DNA from: Gammaproteobacteria bacterium
GTDB lineage: Bacteria > Pseudomonadota > Gammaproteobacteria > Chromatiales > Chromatiaceae
Length of the DNA stretch: 56,193 nucleotides
Direction: 5' to 3'
Assembly (NCBI GenBank): GCA_030065815.1
Contig: JASJCU010000007.1
Location: 1-56,193, forward strand
Under the pieces are notes generated by a model. It searched no databases and had not been told where the DNA came from. It was given only the letters and a program-made list of their open reading frames with translations. Within the stretch, counting starts at the first letter, position 1. Every line of letters begins with the position of its first letter. Position numbers and translations under genes: made by a program. Below are positions 42,468-51,642 of the stretch, in pieces.

Positions 42468-43967
42468 ATGAAACTCTTCAAGATACGGGGCGGCGTACAC
42501 CCCGACGATCGAAAGGCCCGCAGCGCCGATCGGCCGATCGAGAATCTGCCGATGCCGTCGTTGCTGCATATCCCGTTGCAGCAGCACATCGGCGCACCGG
42601 CCGAACCGCTGGTGACGCGCGGCCAGCTCGTCCGCAAAGGGCAGCTGCTGGCACGCAGCCAGGGCATGATCTCGGCACCAGTGCACGCACCGACATCGGG
42701 GCGCATCGTCGGCATCGGCCGTTATCCGGCGCATCACGCGTCGGGTCTGCTGGTGCGCACGATCACGCTGAAACCGGATGGCTACGACGAATGGGACGAT
42801 GACTGCAAGGGCGAGGCCGACCCCTTCATCCTTGCCGCAGAAGAGATCGCCAGTCGCGTGGCCCAAGCCGGCATCGTCGGTATGGGCGGTGCGACCTTTC
42901 CGTCGGCGGTGAAGCTCAACCTGCGCGAACGCTACGACCTCGAAACTTTGGTCATCAACGGTGCCGAATGCGAGCCCTACCTGACCTGCGACGACCGCCT
43001 GATGCGTGAACGTCCGCACGACGTCCGCGACGGCGTGCTGCTGATGGCGCGGGCACTGGGCGTCAGCAGGATCCTGTTCGCGATCGAGAACAACAAGCCC
43101 CAGGCGCAACAGGCCATGCGCGAGGCGGCGAAGGACTTCTCCGAACTGCAGGTCGTCGGCCTGCCCGCGCGCTATCCGATGGGGTCGGAAAAGCACCTCG
43201 TGCAGGCGTTGATCGGCAAGGAGACCCCGGCGCGCGGGCTCACCGCAGAGATCGGCGTGGTCGTGCACAACGTCGCGACCGCCGCCGCGGTCAACGATGC
43301 CCTGCGCCACGGCCGGCCGCTGATCTCGCGCGTCGTGACCGTGACCGGCGGCTCTGTCACGCAGCCGCGCAACCTGCACGTGCCGATCGGCACACCGCTG
43401 GACGATCTGATCGCGTATTGCGGCGGCTTCGTCGACGAGCCGGCGAAGCTGATCAGCGGCGGACCGATGATGGGCCAACCGTTGCCCAGCCTGCGTGTGC
43501 CGGTCATCAAGGGCAGCAACGGCGTGCTCGCGCTCAGCGCCCTCGAGGTACGCCATGCACCGGAAATGCCGTGCATCCGCTGCGCCAGTTGCGTCGATGT
43601 CTGTCCCTGCGGCCTGCTGCCGCTGAGCATGTCGGCGAACATCCGCGCCGGCAGCCTCGAGGCCTCGGTCGACCTGGGCCTGCTCGACTGCATCGGCTGT
43701 GGTTCCTGCGCCTACGTGTGTCCCTCGCATATACCGCTCGTGCAGCACTTCAATTACGCCAAGGGCGAACTCGCCGCCCGTCAGCGCGCCCAGCACAAAC
43801 AGGGGGAGACCAAGCGCCTGATCGAGGCGCGCAGCGCACGCATGGAGGCGATCAAGAAGGCCAAACGTGACGCGATGGCGAAACGCAAGAGGGAGATGGC
43901 GGCAAAGAAGGCGGCAGAAGCCGCTGCCAAAGTCGATGGGACGCAAGCGGCGGAGGCGGAGGCATGA
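42468..43967 (+). CDS. rnfC: RnfC, NADH-binding subunit
   Basis: 499 residues. The start MKLFKIRGGVHPDDRK and QGMISAPVHAPTSGRIVGIG are typical. The flavin/NADH-binding region has GIVGMGGATFPSAVKLN and NGAECEPYLTCDDRL. Two [4Fe-4S] motifs follow, CIRCASCVDVCPCGLLP and CIGCGSCAYVCPSHIPLV. The C-terminal tail is Lys/Ala-rich and of average length for this subunit. Cytoplasmic subunit that takes electrons from NADH. Confidence 0.96.
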   Translation: MKLFKIRGGVHPDDRKARSADRPIENLPMPSLLHIPLQQHIGAPAEPLVTRGQLVRKGQLLARSQGMISAPVHAPTSGRIVGIGRYPAHHASGLLVRTITLKPDGYDEWDDDCKGEADPFILAAEEIASRVAQAGIVGMGGATFPSAVKLNLRERYDLETLVINGAECEPYLTCDDRLMRERPHDVRDGVLLMARALGVSRILFAIENNKPQAQQAMREAAKDFSELQVVGLPARYPMGSEKHLVQALIGKETPARGLTAEIGVVVHNVATAAAVNDALRHGRPLISRVVTVTGGSVTQPRNLHVPIGTPLDDLIAYCGGFVDEPAKLISGGPMMGQPLPSLRVPVIKGSNGVLALSALEVRHAPEMPCIRCASCVDVCPCGLLPLSMSANIRAGSLEASVDLGLLDCIGCGSCAYVCPSHIPLVQHFNYAKGELAARQRAQHKQGETKRLIEARSARMEAIKKAKRDAMAKRKREMAAKKAAEAAAKVDGTQAAEAEA

Positions 43968-45049
43968 CCGAGACCGCATTGCTCAGTGGGCCCTATGCGC
44001 ATGAGAAGACCAGCGTCGGCCGTACGATGCGGCTGGTCATCATCGCGCTGCTGCCCGCGACCGCGGTCGGCCTCTTTCAGTTCGGCTGGCCCGCCATCTA
44101 CCTGTTCGCGGTGACCGTTGTCAGCGCGGTCTTTGCCGAAGCGCTGGCCCTGTGGCTGATGAAGAAGCCGCAGAAGCCGTTCCTGCTCGACGGCTCCGCG
44201 GTGCTGACCGGCTGGCTGCTCGCGATGACGCTACCGCCGTGGGCGCCGTGGTGGATCGGCGTCGTCGGCGCCCTGCTCGCGATCATCGTCGGCAAGCACG
44301 TGTTCGGTGGCATCGGCCAGAATCTGTTCAACCCGGCGATGGTTGCGCGGGTCGCCCTGCTGATCTCGTTTCCGCTGGAGATGACGCAGTTCCTCGCGCC
44401 GCAACCCCTGCTGTCGGCGGGCGCTCCGGGGATGCTGGAGGGCCTGGCGATCACGTTCGGCGGTTCTGCGCAGATCGATGCGGTATCGAGCGCCACGCCA
44501 CTGAGCCATATCAAGACCGAACTGAGTCGCGGCATCGGCGTCGATCAGGCGCTGCAGGATACCGACTCGCTGTGGCAGCTGACGGTCGGTACGGCCAGCG
44601 GCGGTCTGGGCGAGACCTCGGCGCTGCTGCTACTGGCCGGCGGTCTGCTGCTGATCTACCTGCGCGTCATCAGCTGGCACATTCCGGCGGCCATGCTCGG
44701 CACGCTGGCCGTGCTCGCGGGTGTCTTTCACCTCGTCGACCCTGACAGCTACAGCAGCCCCTGGTTTCACCTGGTGTCCGGCGCAGCGATGCTGGGCGCG
44801 TTCTTCATTGCCACAGACCTCGTGACGTCCCCGGTGTCGGTGCGTGGCAAGCTGCTGTTCGGCGCCGGCTGCGGCGCCCTGGTCTTCATCATCCGCACGT
44901 TCGCCAGCTACCCCGAGGGCGTCGGTTTTGCCGTGCTGCTGATGAACGCCTGCACGCCGCTGATCGATCACTACCTGAAGCCGCGCATCTATGGCAGGGA
45001 TCGCAAGGGCGAGCCGCTGGATTACACGAAGGAGAGCGGTGACGCATGA
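43964..45049 (+). CDS. rnfD: RnfD, flavinylated membrane subunit
   Basis: 361 residues, about eight to nine hydrophobic segments. The covalent FMN site is DAVSSATPL with Thr178, matching the S-S/G-A-T motif recognised by ApbE. ApbE is encoded at 11203-12225. The gene overlaps rnfC and rnfG by four bases each (ATGA). It is a membrane electron and ion-transfer subunit. Confidence 0.95.
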   Translation: MTETALLSGPYAHEKTSVGRTMRLVIIALLPATAVGLFQFGWPAIYLFAVTVVSAVFAEALALWLMKKPQKPFLLDGSAVLTGWLLAMTLPPWAPWWIGVVGALLAIIVGKHVFGGIGQNLFNPAMVARVALLISFPLEMTQFLAPQPLLSAGAPGMLEGLAITFGGSAQIDAVSSATPLSHIKTELSRGIGVDQALQDTDSLWQLTVGTASGGLGETSALLLLAGGLLLIYLRVISWHIPAAMLGTLAVLAGVFHLVDPDSYSSPWFHLVSGAAMLGAFFIATDLVTSPVSVRGKLLFGAGCGALVFIIRTFASYPEGVGFAVLLMNACTPLIDHYLKPRIYGRDRKGEPLDYTKESGDA

Positions 45050-45702
45050 GTACGGCGGCACCTTTCCGCGAACGCGTCAGCTATCAGGCCATGCTGCTGG
45101 GCGGATTCTCGTTCATCGCGACGGCGCTGCTGGTGATCGGCAACCTGGCCACCCGCGATGCCATCGACGAACGCAGGCGCGAAGACCTGCGCGCGTCGTT
45201 GGCCCAAGTGGTACCCGCCGCCGTGCACGACAACGACCTGCTGGCCAACCCGCTCAGCGTCATCGACGACGCCGGGCTGCCGCTGACCGTCTACCGCGGC
45301 ACCGTCGGCCTTCACGTGACCGCGTTGGCCTGGGAGATCGTCGGCAAGGGCTATTCGGGCGACATCCGGCTGATACTGGGCGTGAACACCGCGGGCGAGG
45401 TGCTCGGCGTTCGCGTGCTGTCGCACGCCGAGACTCCGGGGCTCGGCGACAAGATCGAGGTCGCACGCGACGACTGGATCCTCGGCTTCGACGGGCTGTC
45501 GCTGCGCGACCCGCCGATCGAGCGCTGGAAGGTCGACAAGGACGGCGGCCGATTCGACGCCTTCAGCGGCGCGACCATTACACCGCGCGCGGTGGTCGAT
45601 GCCGTGCGCGGCGGCCTGGAGTTCTTCCGCCGCCACCGGACCGCGCTGGTCAACCCGGTCGTCATCACCACCCCGTCGCTGTCTCAGGAGTCCGCGGAAT
45701 GA
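45046..45702 (+). CDS. rnfG: RnfG, flavinylated periplasmic-facing subunit
   Basis: 218 residues. One N-terminal transmembrane helix (YQAMLLGGFSFIATALLVIG) is followed by the FMN-binding domain with GYSGDIRLILGVNTAGEVLGVRVLSHAETPGLGDKI and the covalent FMN motif FSGATITPRAVV (Thr177). Overlaps rnfD and rnfE by four bases each. Confidence 0.95.
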   Translation: MSTAAPFRERVSYQAMLLGGFSFIATALLVIGNLATRDAIDERRREDLRASLAQVVPAAVHDNDLLANPLSVIDDAGLPLTVYRGTVGLHVTALAWEIVGKGYSGDIRLILGVNTAGEVLGVRVLSHAETPGLGDKIEVARDDWILGFDGLSLRDPPIERWKVDKDGGRFDAFSGATITPRAVVDAVRGGLEFFRRHRTALVNPVVITTPSLSQESAE

Positions 45703-46376
45703 GCCACGATTACCGACGCATCAGCAAAGACGGTCTGTGGGACAACAACATCGTTTTCGCCCAGGCACTCGGGCTGTGCCCATTGCTGGCAGTCACCGGC
45801 ACCGCGAGCAACGGGCTGGGAATGGGCCTGGCCTCGACCGCCGTGTTCGTCGCGTCGGCGCTAATGATCTCGCTGTTGCGCAACATCATCACGCCGCAGG
45901 TCCGCATACCGATCTTCGTGCTGATCATCGCGGTCCTGGTCACCCTCGTCGACATGGGCATGAACGCCTGGGTGCACGACCTGCACAAGGTGCTCGGCCT
46001 GTTCATCCCGCTGATCGTCACCAACTGCGCCATCCTCGGCCGCGCCGAGGCCTTCGCGTCACGCAACAGCGTGCTGCCCGCGGTGGTCGACGGCATCATG
46101 ATGGGGCTCGGTTTCACGCTGGCGCTGGTCGCGCTAGGCGCAGTGCGCGAAGTGCTCGGCAGCGGCACGTTGTTCTCCAGCGCCGCGTTGCTGCTCGGCG
46201 ACTGGGCGGCGTTTCTCGACGTGCAGCTGATCGCCGACTACAAGGGCTTTCTGCTGATCATTCTGCCGCCGGGCGGTTTCATCGTGCTGGCCTTCCTGCT
46301 GGCCGGCAAGCGCTTGATCGACCGGTCGCTGGCGGCGCGCAACGCCGGTGCGGCAGCGCAGGCCGCCGGCATCTGA
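45699..46376 (+). CDS. rnfE: RnfE membrane subunit
   Basis: 225 residues. It is homologous to RnfA, with six membrane segments and the conserved half-motifs NNIVFAQALGLCPLLAVT and IPLIVTNCAILGRAEAFA carrying the membrane-cluster cysteines. The start ATG at 45699 overlaps the rnfG stop. It lies between rnfG and rnfH, as in the Rhodobacter/Azotobacter rnf1 order. Confidence 0.95.
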   Translation: MSHDYRRISKDGLWDNNIVFAQALGLCPLLAVTGTASNGLGMGLASTAVFVASALMISLLRNIITPQVRIPIFVLIIAVLVTLVDMGMNAWVHDLHKVLGLFIPLIVTNCAILGRAEAFASRNSVLPAVVDGIMMGLGFTLALVALGAVREVLGSGTLFSSAALLLGDWAAFLDVQLIADYKGFLLIILPPGGFIVLAFLLAGKRLIDRSLAARNAGAAAQAAGI

Positions 46377-46387
46377 GAGGTCATACG

Positions 46388-46648
46388 ATGAACGTGGGCG
46401 TGGCATATGCCGACAAATTCCGACAGGTCTGGCTCAAGCTCGAGGTACCGGACAACTGCACGGTGCGCGACGCCATCGACCACTCCGGCATCCTCGAACA
46501 GTTTCCGGAGATCGACCTGACGACACAGAAAGTCGGCATCTTTGGCAAGTTGACCAAACTCACCGCCCCGGTCAGCGACGGCGAACGCATCGAGATCTAC
46601 CGCGAAATCACCGCCGATCCCGAACTCGTCGAACGACGCGATACCTGA
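46388..46648 (+). CDS. rnfH: RnfH
   Basis: 86 residues, ubiquitin-like fold of the RnfH/UPF0125 family: VGVAYADKFRQVWLKLEVPDNCTVRDAIDHSGIL, KVGIFGKLTKLTAPVSDGERIEIYR. RnfH is encoded with nitrogenase-linked rnf operons and is needed for full nitrogenase activity in Rhodobacter, possibly as an assembly factor. It follows rnfE by 11 bases; modA follows 28 bases later. Confidence 0.93.
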   Translation: MNVGVAYADKFRQVWLKLEVPDNCTVRDAIDHSGILEQFPEIDLTTQKVGIFGKLTKLTAPVSDGERIEIYREITADPELVERRDT

Positions 46649-46676
46649 GACCACGACACTGCGCCCGGAGCCGACC

Positions 46677-47405
46677 ATGCGACGACTGATCTTGACCTTG
46701 CTGCTGCTCGCGACACCGCTGGCCCACGCCGACCGGGTCAAGATCGCCGTCGCGGCCAATTTCACGGCGGCGATGAAAGAACTATCGGCACTGTTCCACG
46801 AATCGACCGGCTATACGGCCGTGGTCAGCTACGGCTCCACCGGCAAGCTCTACGCGCAGATACTCAATGGCGCGCCTTTCCAGGTCTTCCTCGCGGCCGA
46901 TCGCGAGCGGCCGTCGATGCTCCACGCTGCCGGCCTCGGTGACAGCCCGTACACCTACGCGATAGGCCGCCTCGCGCTGTGGAGCCCCGACCCCTCGCTG
47001 GTCGACGACCGCGGCGAGGTACTGCAACGCAACGACTTCGCCCGCCTCGCGATCGCCAATCCCAAGACCGCGCCGTATGGCGCCGGCGCGATCCAGGTGT
47101 TGCGCAAGCTCGGCGTCGAGACGCAGACCCGCTCGAAGATGGTGCGCGGCGACAATATCGCGCAGACCTACCAGTTCGTGATGACCGGCAACGTTCCGCT
47201 GGGTTTCGTCGCCGTCTCCCAGGTCGCCACGAACGCGCAGGGCTCGGTTTGGGTGCCGCCACAGTCGCTGTACCCGCCGATCAGGCAAGACGCGATACTG
47301 CTGGAGCGTGGCCGTGATACCCCTGCTGCCGTGAGCTTCGTCCGCTTTCTGCAGACCGATGCCGCCCGCGCCGTGATCCGGCGACACGGCTATGCCACCG
47401 GTTAG
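46677..47405 (+). CDS. modA: molybdate ABC transporter, periplasmic binding protein
   Basis: 242 residues. An N-terminal signal peptide ([18 protein letters not shown]) precedes the ModA domain: VAVAANF-type start ([18 protein letters not shown]), [28 protein letters not shown] and [21 protein letters not shown]. It binds molybdate for FeMo-co synthesis. The close spacing after rnfH suggests that it shares the NifA-controlled rnf transcript. Confidence 0.94.
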   Translation: MRRLILTLLLLATPLAHADRVKIAVAANFTAAMKELSALFHESTGYTAVVSYGSTGKLYAQILNGAPFQVFLAADRERPSMLHAAGLGDSPYTYAIGRLALWSPDPSLVDDRGEVLQRNDFARLAIANPKTAPYGAGAIQVLRKLGVETQTRSKMVRGDNIAQTYQFVMTGNVPLGFVAVSQVATNAQGSVWVPPQSLYPPIRQDAILLERGRDTPAAVSFVRFLQTDAARAVIRRHGYATG

Positions 47406-47422
47406 ACAACCGGGGGACGACG

Positions 47423-48103
47423 ATGGCGATCGACTGGCAGCCGGTGTGGCTTACGTTGAAGCTGGCCACGCTGACCACCGTGATCCTGCTGCTGCTCGGG
47501 ACGCCGCTCGCGTGGTGGCTGGCACGCACCCGCTGTCTGTGCCGTGACTGGATCGGCGCCGTCGTCGCGCTGCCGCTGGTACTGCCGCCAACGGTGCTGG
47601 GCTTCTACCTGCTGCTGCTGCTGGGACCGAACGGGCCGATCGGCCAGGCCACCCAGGCGCTCGGGCTCGGCACGCTGCCGTTCACGTTCAGTGGCCTGGT
47701 CGTCGGGTCCGTACTCTACTCGCTGCCTTTCGTCGTGCAGCCGGTGCGCAATGCCTTCGAAGCGATGGGTACGCGGCCGATGGAAGTCGCGGCAACGCTG
47801 CGTGCCAGTCCGCTGCGCGCCTTCTTCAGCGTCGCGCTGCCGCTGGCTCGGCCGGGGCTATTGACCGGCGCGGTACTCGGGTTCGCGCACACGGTCGGCG
47901 AGTTCGGCGTCGTGCTGATGATCGGCGGCAACATCCCCGGCGAGACCAAGGTCCTGTCGGTCGCCATCTACGACCACGTCGAGTCGCTCGAGTGGGCCCA
48001 GGCACACTGGCTGGCCGGCGGCATGCTGGTGTTCTCGTTCATCGTCGTCGTCGCGATGTACCAACTCGAGCGTCATATGCAGCAGGCCCGGCGTGAGCAT
48101 TGA
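47423..48103 (+). CDS. modB: molybdate ABC transporter, permease
   Basis: 226 residues with about five transmembrane segments. The inner-membrane permease loop interacting with ModC is in [64 protein letters not shown] is typical of ModB. It overlaps the modC start by 11 bases. Confidence 0.94.
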   Translation: MAIDWQPVWLTLKLATLTTVILLLLGTPLAWWLARTRCLCRDWIGAVVALPLVLPPTVLGFYLLLLLGPNGPIGQATQALGLGTLPFTFSGLVVGSVLYSLPFVVQPVRNAFEAMGTRPMEVAATLRASPLRAFFSVALPLARPGLLTGAVLGFAHTVGEFGVVLMIGGNIPGETKVLSVAIYDHVESLEWAQAHWLAGGMLVFSFIVVVAMYQLERHMQQARREH

Positions 48104-49166
48104 GATCCGGTTCAATCTGCGGCAGCGCGACGGCTTCTCGCTCGATGCCTCGTTCTCGGCACCGGGTCGTGGCGTCACCGCATTGTTCGGCCGTTCGGGG
48201 TCGGGCAAGACCACGGTACTGCGCTGCGTCGCCGGTCTGCAGCGTGCTCGCGGGACCTGCCGTATCAACGGCGAGACATGGCAGGACGACGCGACCTGGC
48301 GCCCCCCGCACCGACGACCGATCGGCTATGTGTTCCAGGAGGCCAGCCTGTTCCCCCACCTTACGGTTCGCCGCAACCTCGAATTCGGCTACCGGCTCGC
48401 GCCGGCGTCCGAGCATCGAATCGCGATCGACGACGCAATAGACCTGCTCGGCATCGCCGAACTGCTCGACCGCGCACCGGCCCGGCTCTCAGGTGGCGAA
48501 CGGCAGCGCGTCGCGATCGCCCGCGCGCTGCTGTCGGCGCCGAGACTGCTGCTGATGGACGAACCGCTGTCGGCGCTGGACCACGCCAGCAAGCAGGCGA
48601 TCTTTCCGTATCTCGAGGGCATCCACAACGAGCTCGATCTGCCGGTGTTGTATGTCTCGCACGACCCCGACGAGGTCGCCCGGCTGGCCGACCGGATGAT
48701 CCTGCTCGAGGCGGGGCAGGTACGCGCCAGCGGCCCGATCGGCGGCGTCATGACCGAGCTTCGCCTGCCGCTATCGCACTTCGACAATGCATCGGCGGTC
48801 GTCAACGGTGTCGTCAGCGCGCACGACGAGACATTCGGCCTGACGCATGTCACCTGCGGCGGCAATCGGTTTACGCTGCCGCGCGAGGACCTCGCGGTAG
48901 GCACGCGTGCGCGCCTGCAGATCCATGCCCGCGACGTCAGTCTGGCGTTGAATGCGCATCACGACAGCACGATCCTCAACATCTTCCCGGCCGTGGTCGC
49001 AGACACCCGCGATTCCGGGTCGTCGCAGATGCTGGTCAGGCTGCGCCTCGAAGACGGCCAGAGCCTGCTCGCACGGATTACCCGGCGCTCCGGTGTCGCC
49101 CTCGGCATTCGCGAGGGCATGATCGTCTACGCCCAGGCCAAAGGGGTCGCGACCGTCGGTACCTGA
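48093..49166 (+). CDS. modC: molybdate ABC transporter, ATP-binding protein
   Basis: 357 residues from GTG at 48093. Walker [10 protein letters not shown], signature [16 protein letters not shown], Walker [13 protein letters not shown] and H-loop YVSHD are all present. A C-terminal MOP-like domain binds molybdate ([35 protein letters not shown]). It energises molybdate uptake and can act as a feedback site. Last gene of the proposed rnf-mod transcript. Confidence 0.95.
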   Translation: MSIEIRFNLRQRDGFSLDASFSAPGRGVTALFGRSGSGKTTVLRCVAGLQRARGTCRINGETWQDDATWRPPHRRPIGYVFQEASLFPHLTVRRNLEFGYRLAPASEHRIAIDDAIDLLGIAELLDRAPARLSGGERQRVAIARALLSAPRLLLMDEPLSALDHASKQAIFPYLEGIHNELDLPVLYVSHDPDEVARLADRMILLEAGQVRASGPIGGVMTELRLPLSHFDNASAVVNGVVSAHDETFGLTHVTCGGNRFTLPREDLAVGTRARLQIHARDVSLALNAHHDSTILNIFPAVVADTRDSGSSQMLVRLRLEDGQSLLARITRRSGVALGIREGMIVYAQAKGVATVGT

Positions 49167-49574
49167 GCCTCGCCGTTGCATGGGCCGGGTACTGCGCGGT
49201 CAACCCCGACGCCCGCCGTATCCGCACGACAGCTGGGCCTGCGAGCAGTCGATGTCGAATCAACCGGCGCGCGGCACTACTGGCCGCCCCAAGACATCCG
49301 CGCCTGCGGTCTGCGTCGCCGGCGACGACTCGGCGCCATGACGGCCGCAAGCCCGCGACCGGGCGCCAGCCCGATGCGCAGCATGGCCGGACCCGTTCGC
49401 CGGGACTCTCGACCGCACCCAAGACAAGCCGTTTGGCCGTAAGCTGTCGTCGTCCGTGGCTGGCGCGTGATGCCCCAGCAACGCGCGGGGAATATCCCGG
49501 CGCGACCTCAGGCAGAGTCTCGCCGTGGGGAGATCAACGGTCCGAATGCAGGCGATTCAGGAGACGACGCACTG
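49167..49574. other. intergenic spacer after modC
   Basis: About 400 bases between modC and the next plus-strand gene. An 88-codon open frame (49176-49442) has no recognisable product and a basic low-complexity composition, so I do not call it a gene. No clear terminator was seen. Confidence 0.5.
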
Positions 49575-49979
49575 ATGGCAAAGAAGCTCGGGATTACCAT
49601 CCTGGTCATAGTCGCGCTTTCGGCGCTGGGCTACTTCGTGACGACGGGCATCGTCAAGCCGATTGGCAGTGACCTTTCTGTCATTGGCCAGGGCAAGCCG
49701 GCATTGGTGCTGGCGTACGAGAATTTCTCGCCGACCAGCGGCGCGGCGCTCGACCGGTTACGCCAGGTGAGGTCCGATTACGAGCCACGCCTGCTGTTCG
49801 TTGTCGCTGACCTCGGGGCCCCGCAGGGTCGCGCGTTCGCCAGTCGCTTCGGACTGTCTGAAGGCCAGACAGTGTTCCTGTCGCCGGATGGCCAGGCGCT
49901 GTTCATCACCTACCTGCCGAGCGACGAACAGGAACTGCGCGCGCTTCTCGACGACACGATCGCGGCGATGGGATCGTAA
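49575..49979 (+). CDS. membrane-anchored small protein, thioredoxin-like possibility
   Basis: 134 residues from ATG 49575 (in-frame starts upstream give an unlikely polar extension before the membrane helix). One N-terminal transmembrane helix at about residues 6-25 (GITILVIVALSALGYFVTTG) is followed by a soluble part: KPALVLAYENFSPTSGAALDRLRQV, RLLFVVADLGAPQGRAFASRFGLSEGQTVFLSPDGQALFI. The order of strands and the late GLSEGQTVFLSPDG segment suggest a thioredoxin fold, but no CxxC is present. Function unknown. It lies outside the nif operons. Confidence 0.7.
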   Translation: MAKKLGITILVIVALSALGYFVTTGIVKPIGSDLSVIGQGKPALVLAYENFSPTSGAALDRLRQVRSDYEPRLLFVVADLGAPQGRAFASRFGLSEGQTVFLSPDGQALFITYLPSDEQELRALLDDTIAAMGS

Positions 49980-50197
49980 GCCTGCGCGAACGTACGTGGA
50001 CGTGTTTGAGCCGGCGCACCCAGAGGGTGCGCGGGCTGGCTTTCTCGCTCGCGTCAAGTAACGGCCGATCCTAGCCGCAAAACCGGGTGCGTCAGCGCTC
50101 CAGAGAGTCGCTCGTCCCGCCGGCGAGTTGTCCGACACGTCGCCCGCGTGCAGTGGGTTGAACTGGCCAATAACACCACTATCGACCCGCCACATGA

Positions 50198-50227
50198 CGA
50201 AGAGCCCGGCGTTATGCCGGCTCTTCG
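50198..50227. terminator. bidirectional stem-loop between the small membrane gene and mrp
   Basis: A stem of about 12 bp (50198-50210 with 50216-50227, one bulged base; CGAAGAGC / GCTCTTCG plus CCGGC / GCCGG) with a five-base loop lies between convergent genes. No long T tract. Confidence 0.6.
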
Positions 50228-50253
50228 CAAGCTAGCGGTCAGCGGTCGGGTGG

Positions 50254-51345
50254 TCAGTTGTTCTGGATCACGATGTTCGGGAACTTGGCCGCGTAGCTCT
50301 TGGCCTGGCGCGACAGCTTGGCGGCGGCCTTGCGGGCGATCTCGCGGTAGATCATCGCCGGCCGCGACTCTGGTTCGGCAACGACGGTCGGCTTGCCCGA
50401 GTCGGTCTCCTCGCGGATGCGCGTCTCCAGCGGCAGCGCACCGAGAAAGTTGACGCCGTACTCCTCGGCCATGCGCGAACCACCGCCTTCACCGAAGATG
50501 TGTTCCTCGTGGCCGCACTTCGAACAGATGTGGATCGACATGTTCTCGACGATACCGAGGATCGGCACCTCGACCTTCTCGAACATCTTAAAACCCTTGC
50601 GCGCATCGAGCAGCGCGATGTCCTGCGGCGTCGTGACGACGATCGCGCCCGACACCGGGACCTTCTGCGCCAGCGTCAGCTGGGTGTCGCCGGTTCCCGG
50701 CGGCAGGTCGATAACGAGGTAGTCGAGCTCGTCCCAGTTGGTGTCGTTGAGCAGCTGTTCGAGTGCCTGCGTGACCATTGGGCCACGCCAGATCATCGGC
50801 GTCTCTTCGTCGATCAGGAAACCGATCGACATCGCCTGCAGGTGGTAGCTCATCATCGGTTCGAGGGTATTGCCGTCCTTCGACTCCGGCTTGCCCGAGA
50901 TACCGAGCATGCGCGGCTGCGACGGGCCGTAGATGTCGGCGTCGAGGATGCCGACGCGCGCACCTTCGGCGGACAGCGCCAGCGCGAGGTTGACCGCGGT
51001 GGTCGATTTGCCGACGCCGCCCTTGCCGGATGCCACGGCGATGATGTTCTTGACGTTGTCGATCGGCTTCAGCGATTTCTGCACCGAGTGCGCAACGACG
51101 TTGGTGTCGATGCCGACATCACAGGTTGCAACGCCGTCGAGCGCCTCGACAGCGCCTTTCACGGCAGCCGCGATGTCGCCGTGCGCACCCTTGGCCGGGA
51201 AACCGAGCACGACGTCGACACTGACCTTGTCGCCGTCGATGCGGATGTCCTTGATCGACTTGGCGGTGACGAGATCGGTTTCGAGGTGCGGCTCGATGAA
51301 GCCCTTGATGGCGTCTTCGACGTGCGCTTGTGTGATGTCTGCCAT
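50254..51345 (-). CDS. mrp: Mrp/ApbC iron-sulfur cluster carrier
   Basis: 363 residues. An N-terminal DUF59-type domain (VEDAIKGFIEPHLETDL) is followed by a P-loop NTPase with ASGKGGVGKSTTAVNLALAL and a C-terminal pair of cysteines in ICSKCGH that bridge a [4Fe-4S] cluster in the dimer. It transfers Fe-S clusters to apoproteins. ATG 51345 has AGGA eight bases upstream. It is divergent from metG, a common bacterial arrangement, so I regard it as housekeeping. Confidence 0.94.
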   Translation of the reverse strand: MADITQAHVEDAIKGFIEPHLETDLVTAKSIKDIRIDGDKVSVDVVLGFPAKGAHGDIAAAVKGAVEALDGVATCDVGIDTNVVAHSVQKSLKPIDNVKNIIAVASGKGGVGKSTTAVNLALALSAEGARVGILDADIYGPSQPRMLGISGKPESKDGNTLEPMMSYHLQAMSIGFLIDEETPMIWRGPMVTQALEQLLNDTNWDELDYLVIDLPPGTGDTQLTLAQKVPVSGAIVVTTPQDIALLDARKGFKMFEKVEVPILGIVENMSIHICSKCGHEEHIFGEGGGSRMAEEYGVNFLGALPLETRIREETDSGKPTVVAEPESRPAMIYREIARKAAAKLSRQAKSYAAKFPNIVIQNN

Positions 51346-51642
51346 GATGTTTTCCTGAGACAAATTAGCCATTTAGCTGCTCCCCGCTCGACGGTTGCTG
51401 TGCCGCCGGCCGGGGCCAAATCCGGAAGACGGGCGATTCTACACGAATGACGGCGTCATAGCCTAGCAAATTGGTCAGGAATAGAGCTTGAACGAGGGCG
51501 GCTGCGAATCAACCCGCCGCTTTTTGGAGAAAAGGATCGCGAGCGCCGCGACCGCGCGCCAACCGGCGAGTCGCACGCCCGCACCGCGCCGACGTGACAT
51601 AATTTCATGTTTACAGACTGCTCCGCCGTGCCCATCGCCGAC

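Noticed and set aside
49176-49442. 88-codon frame after modC
   Set aside because: Low-complexity basic product, no ribosome-binding site, no recognised family.
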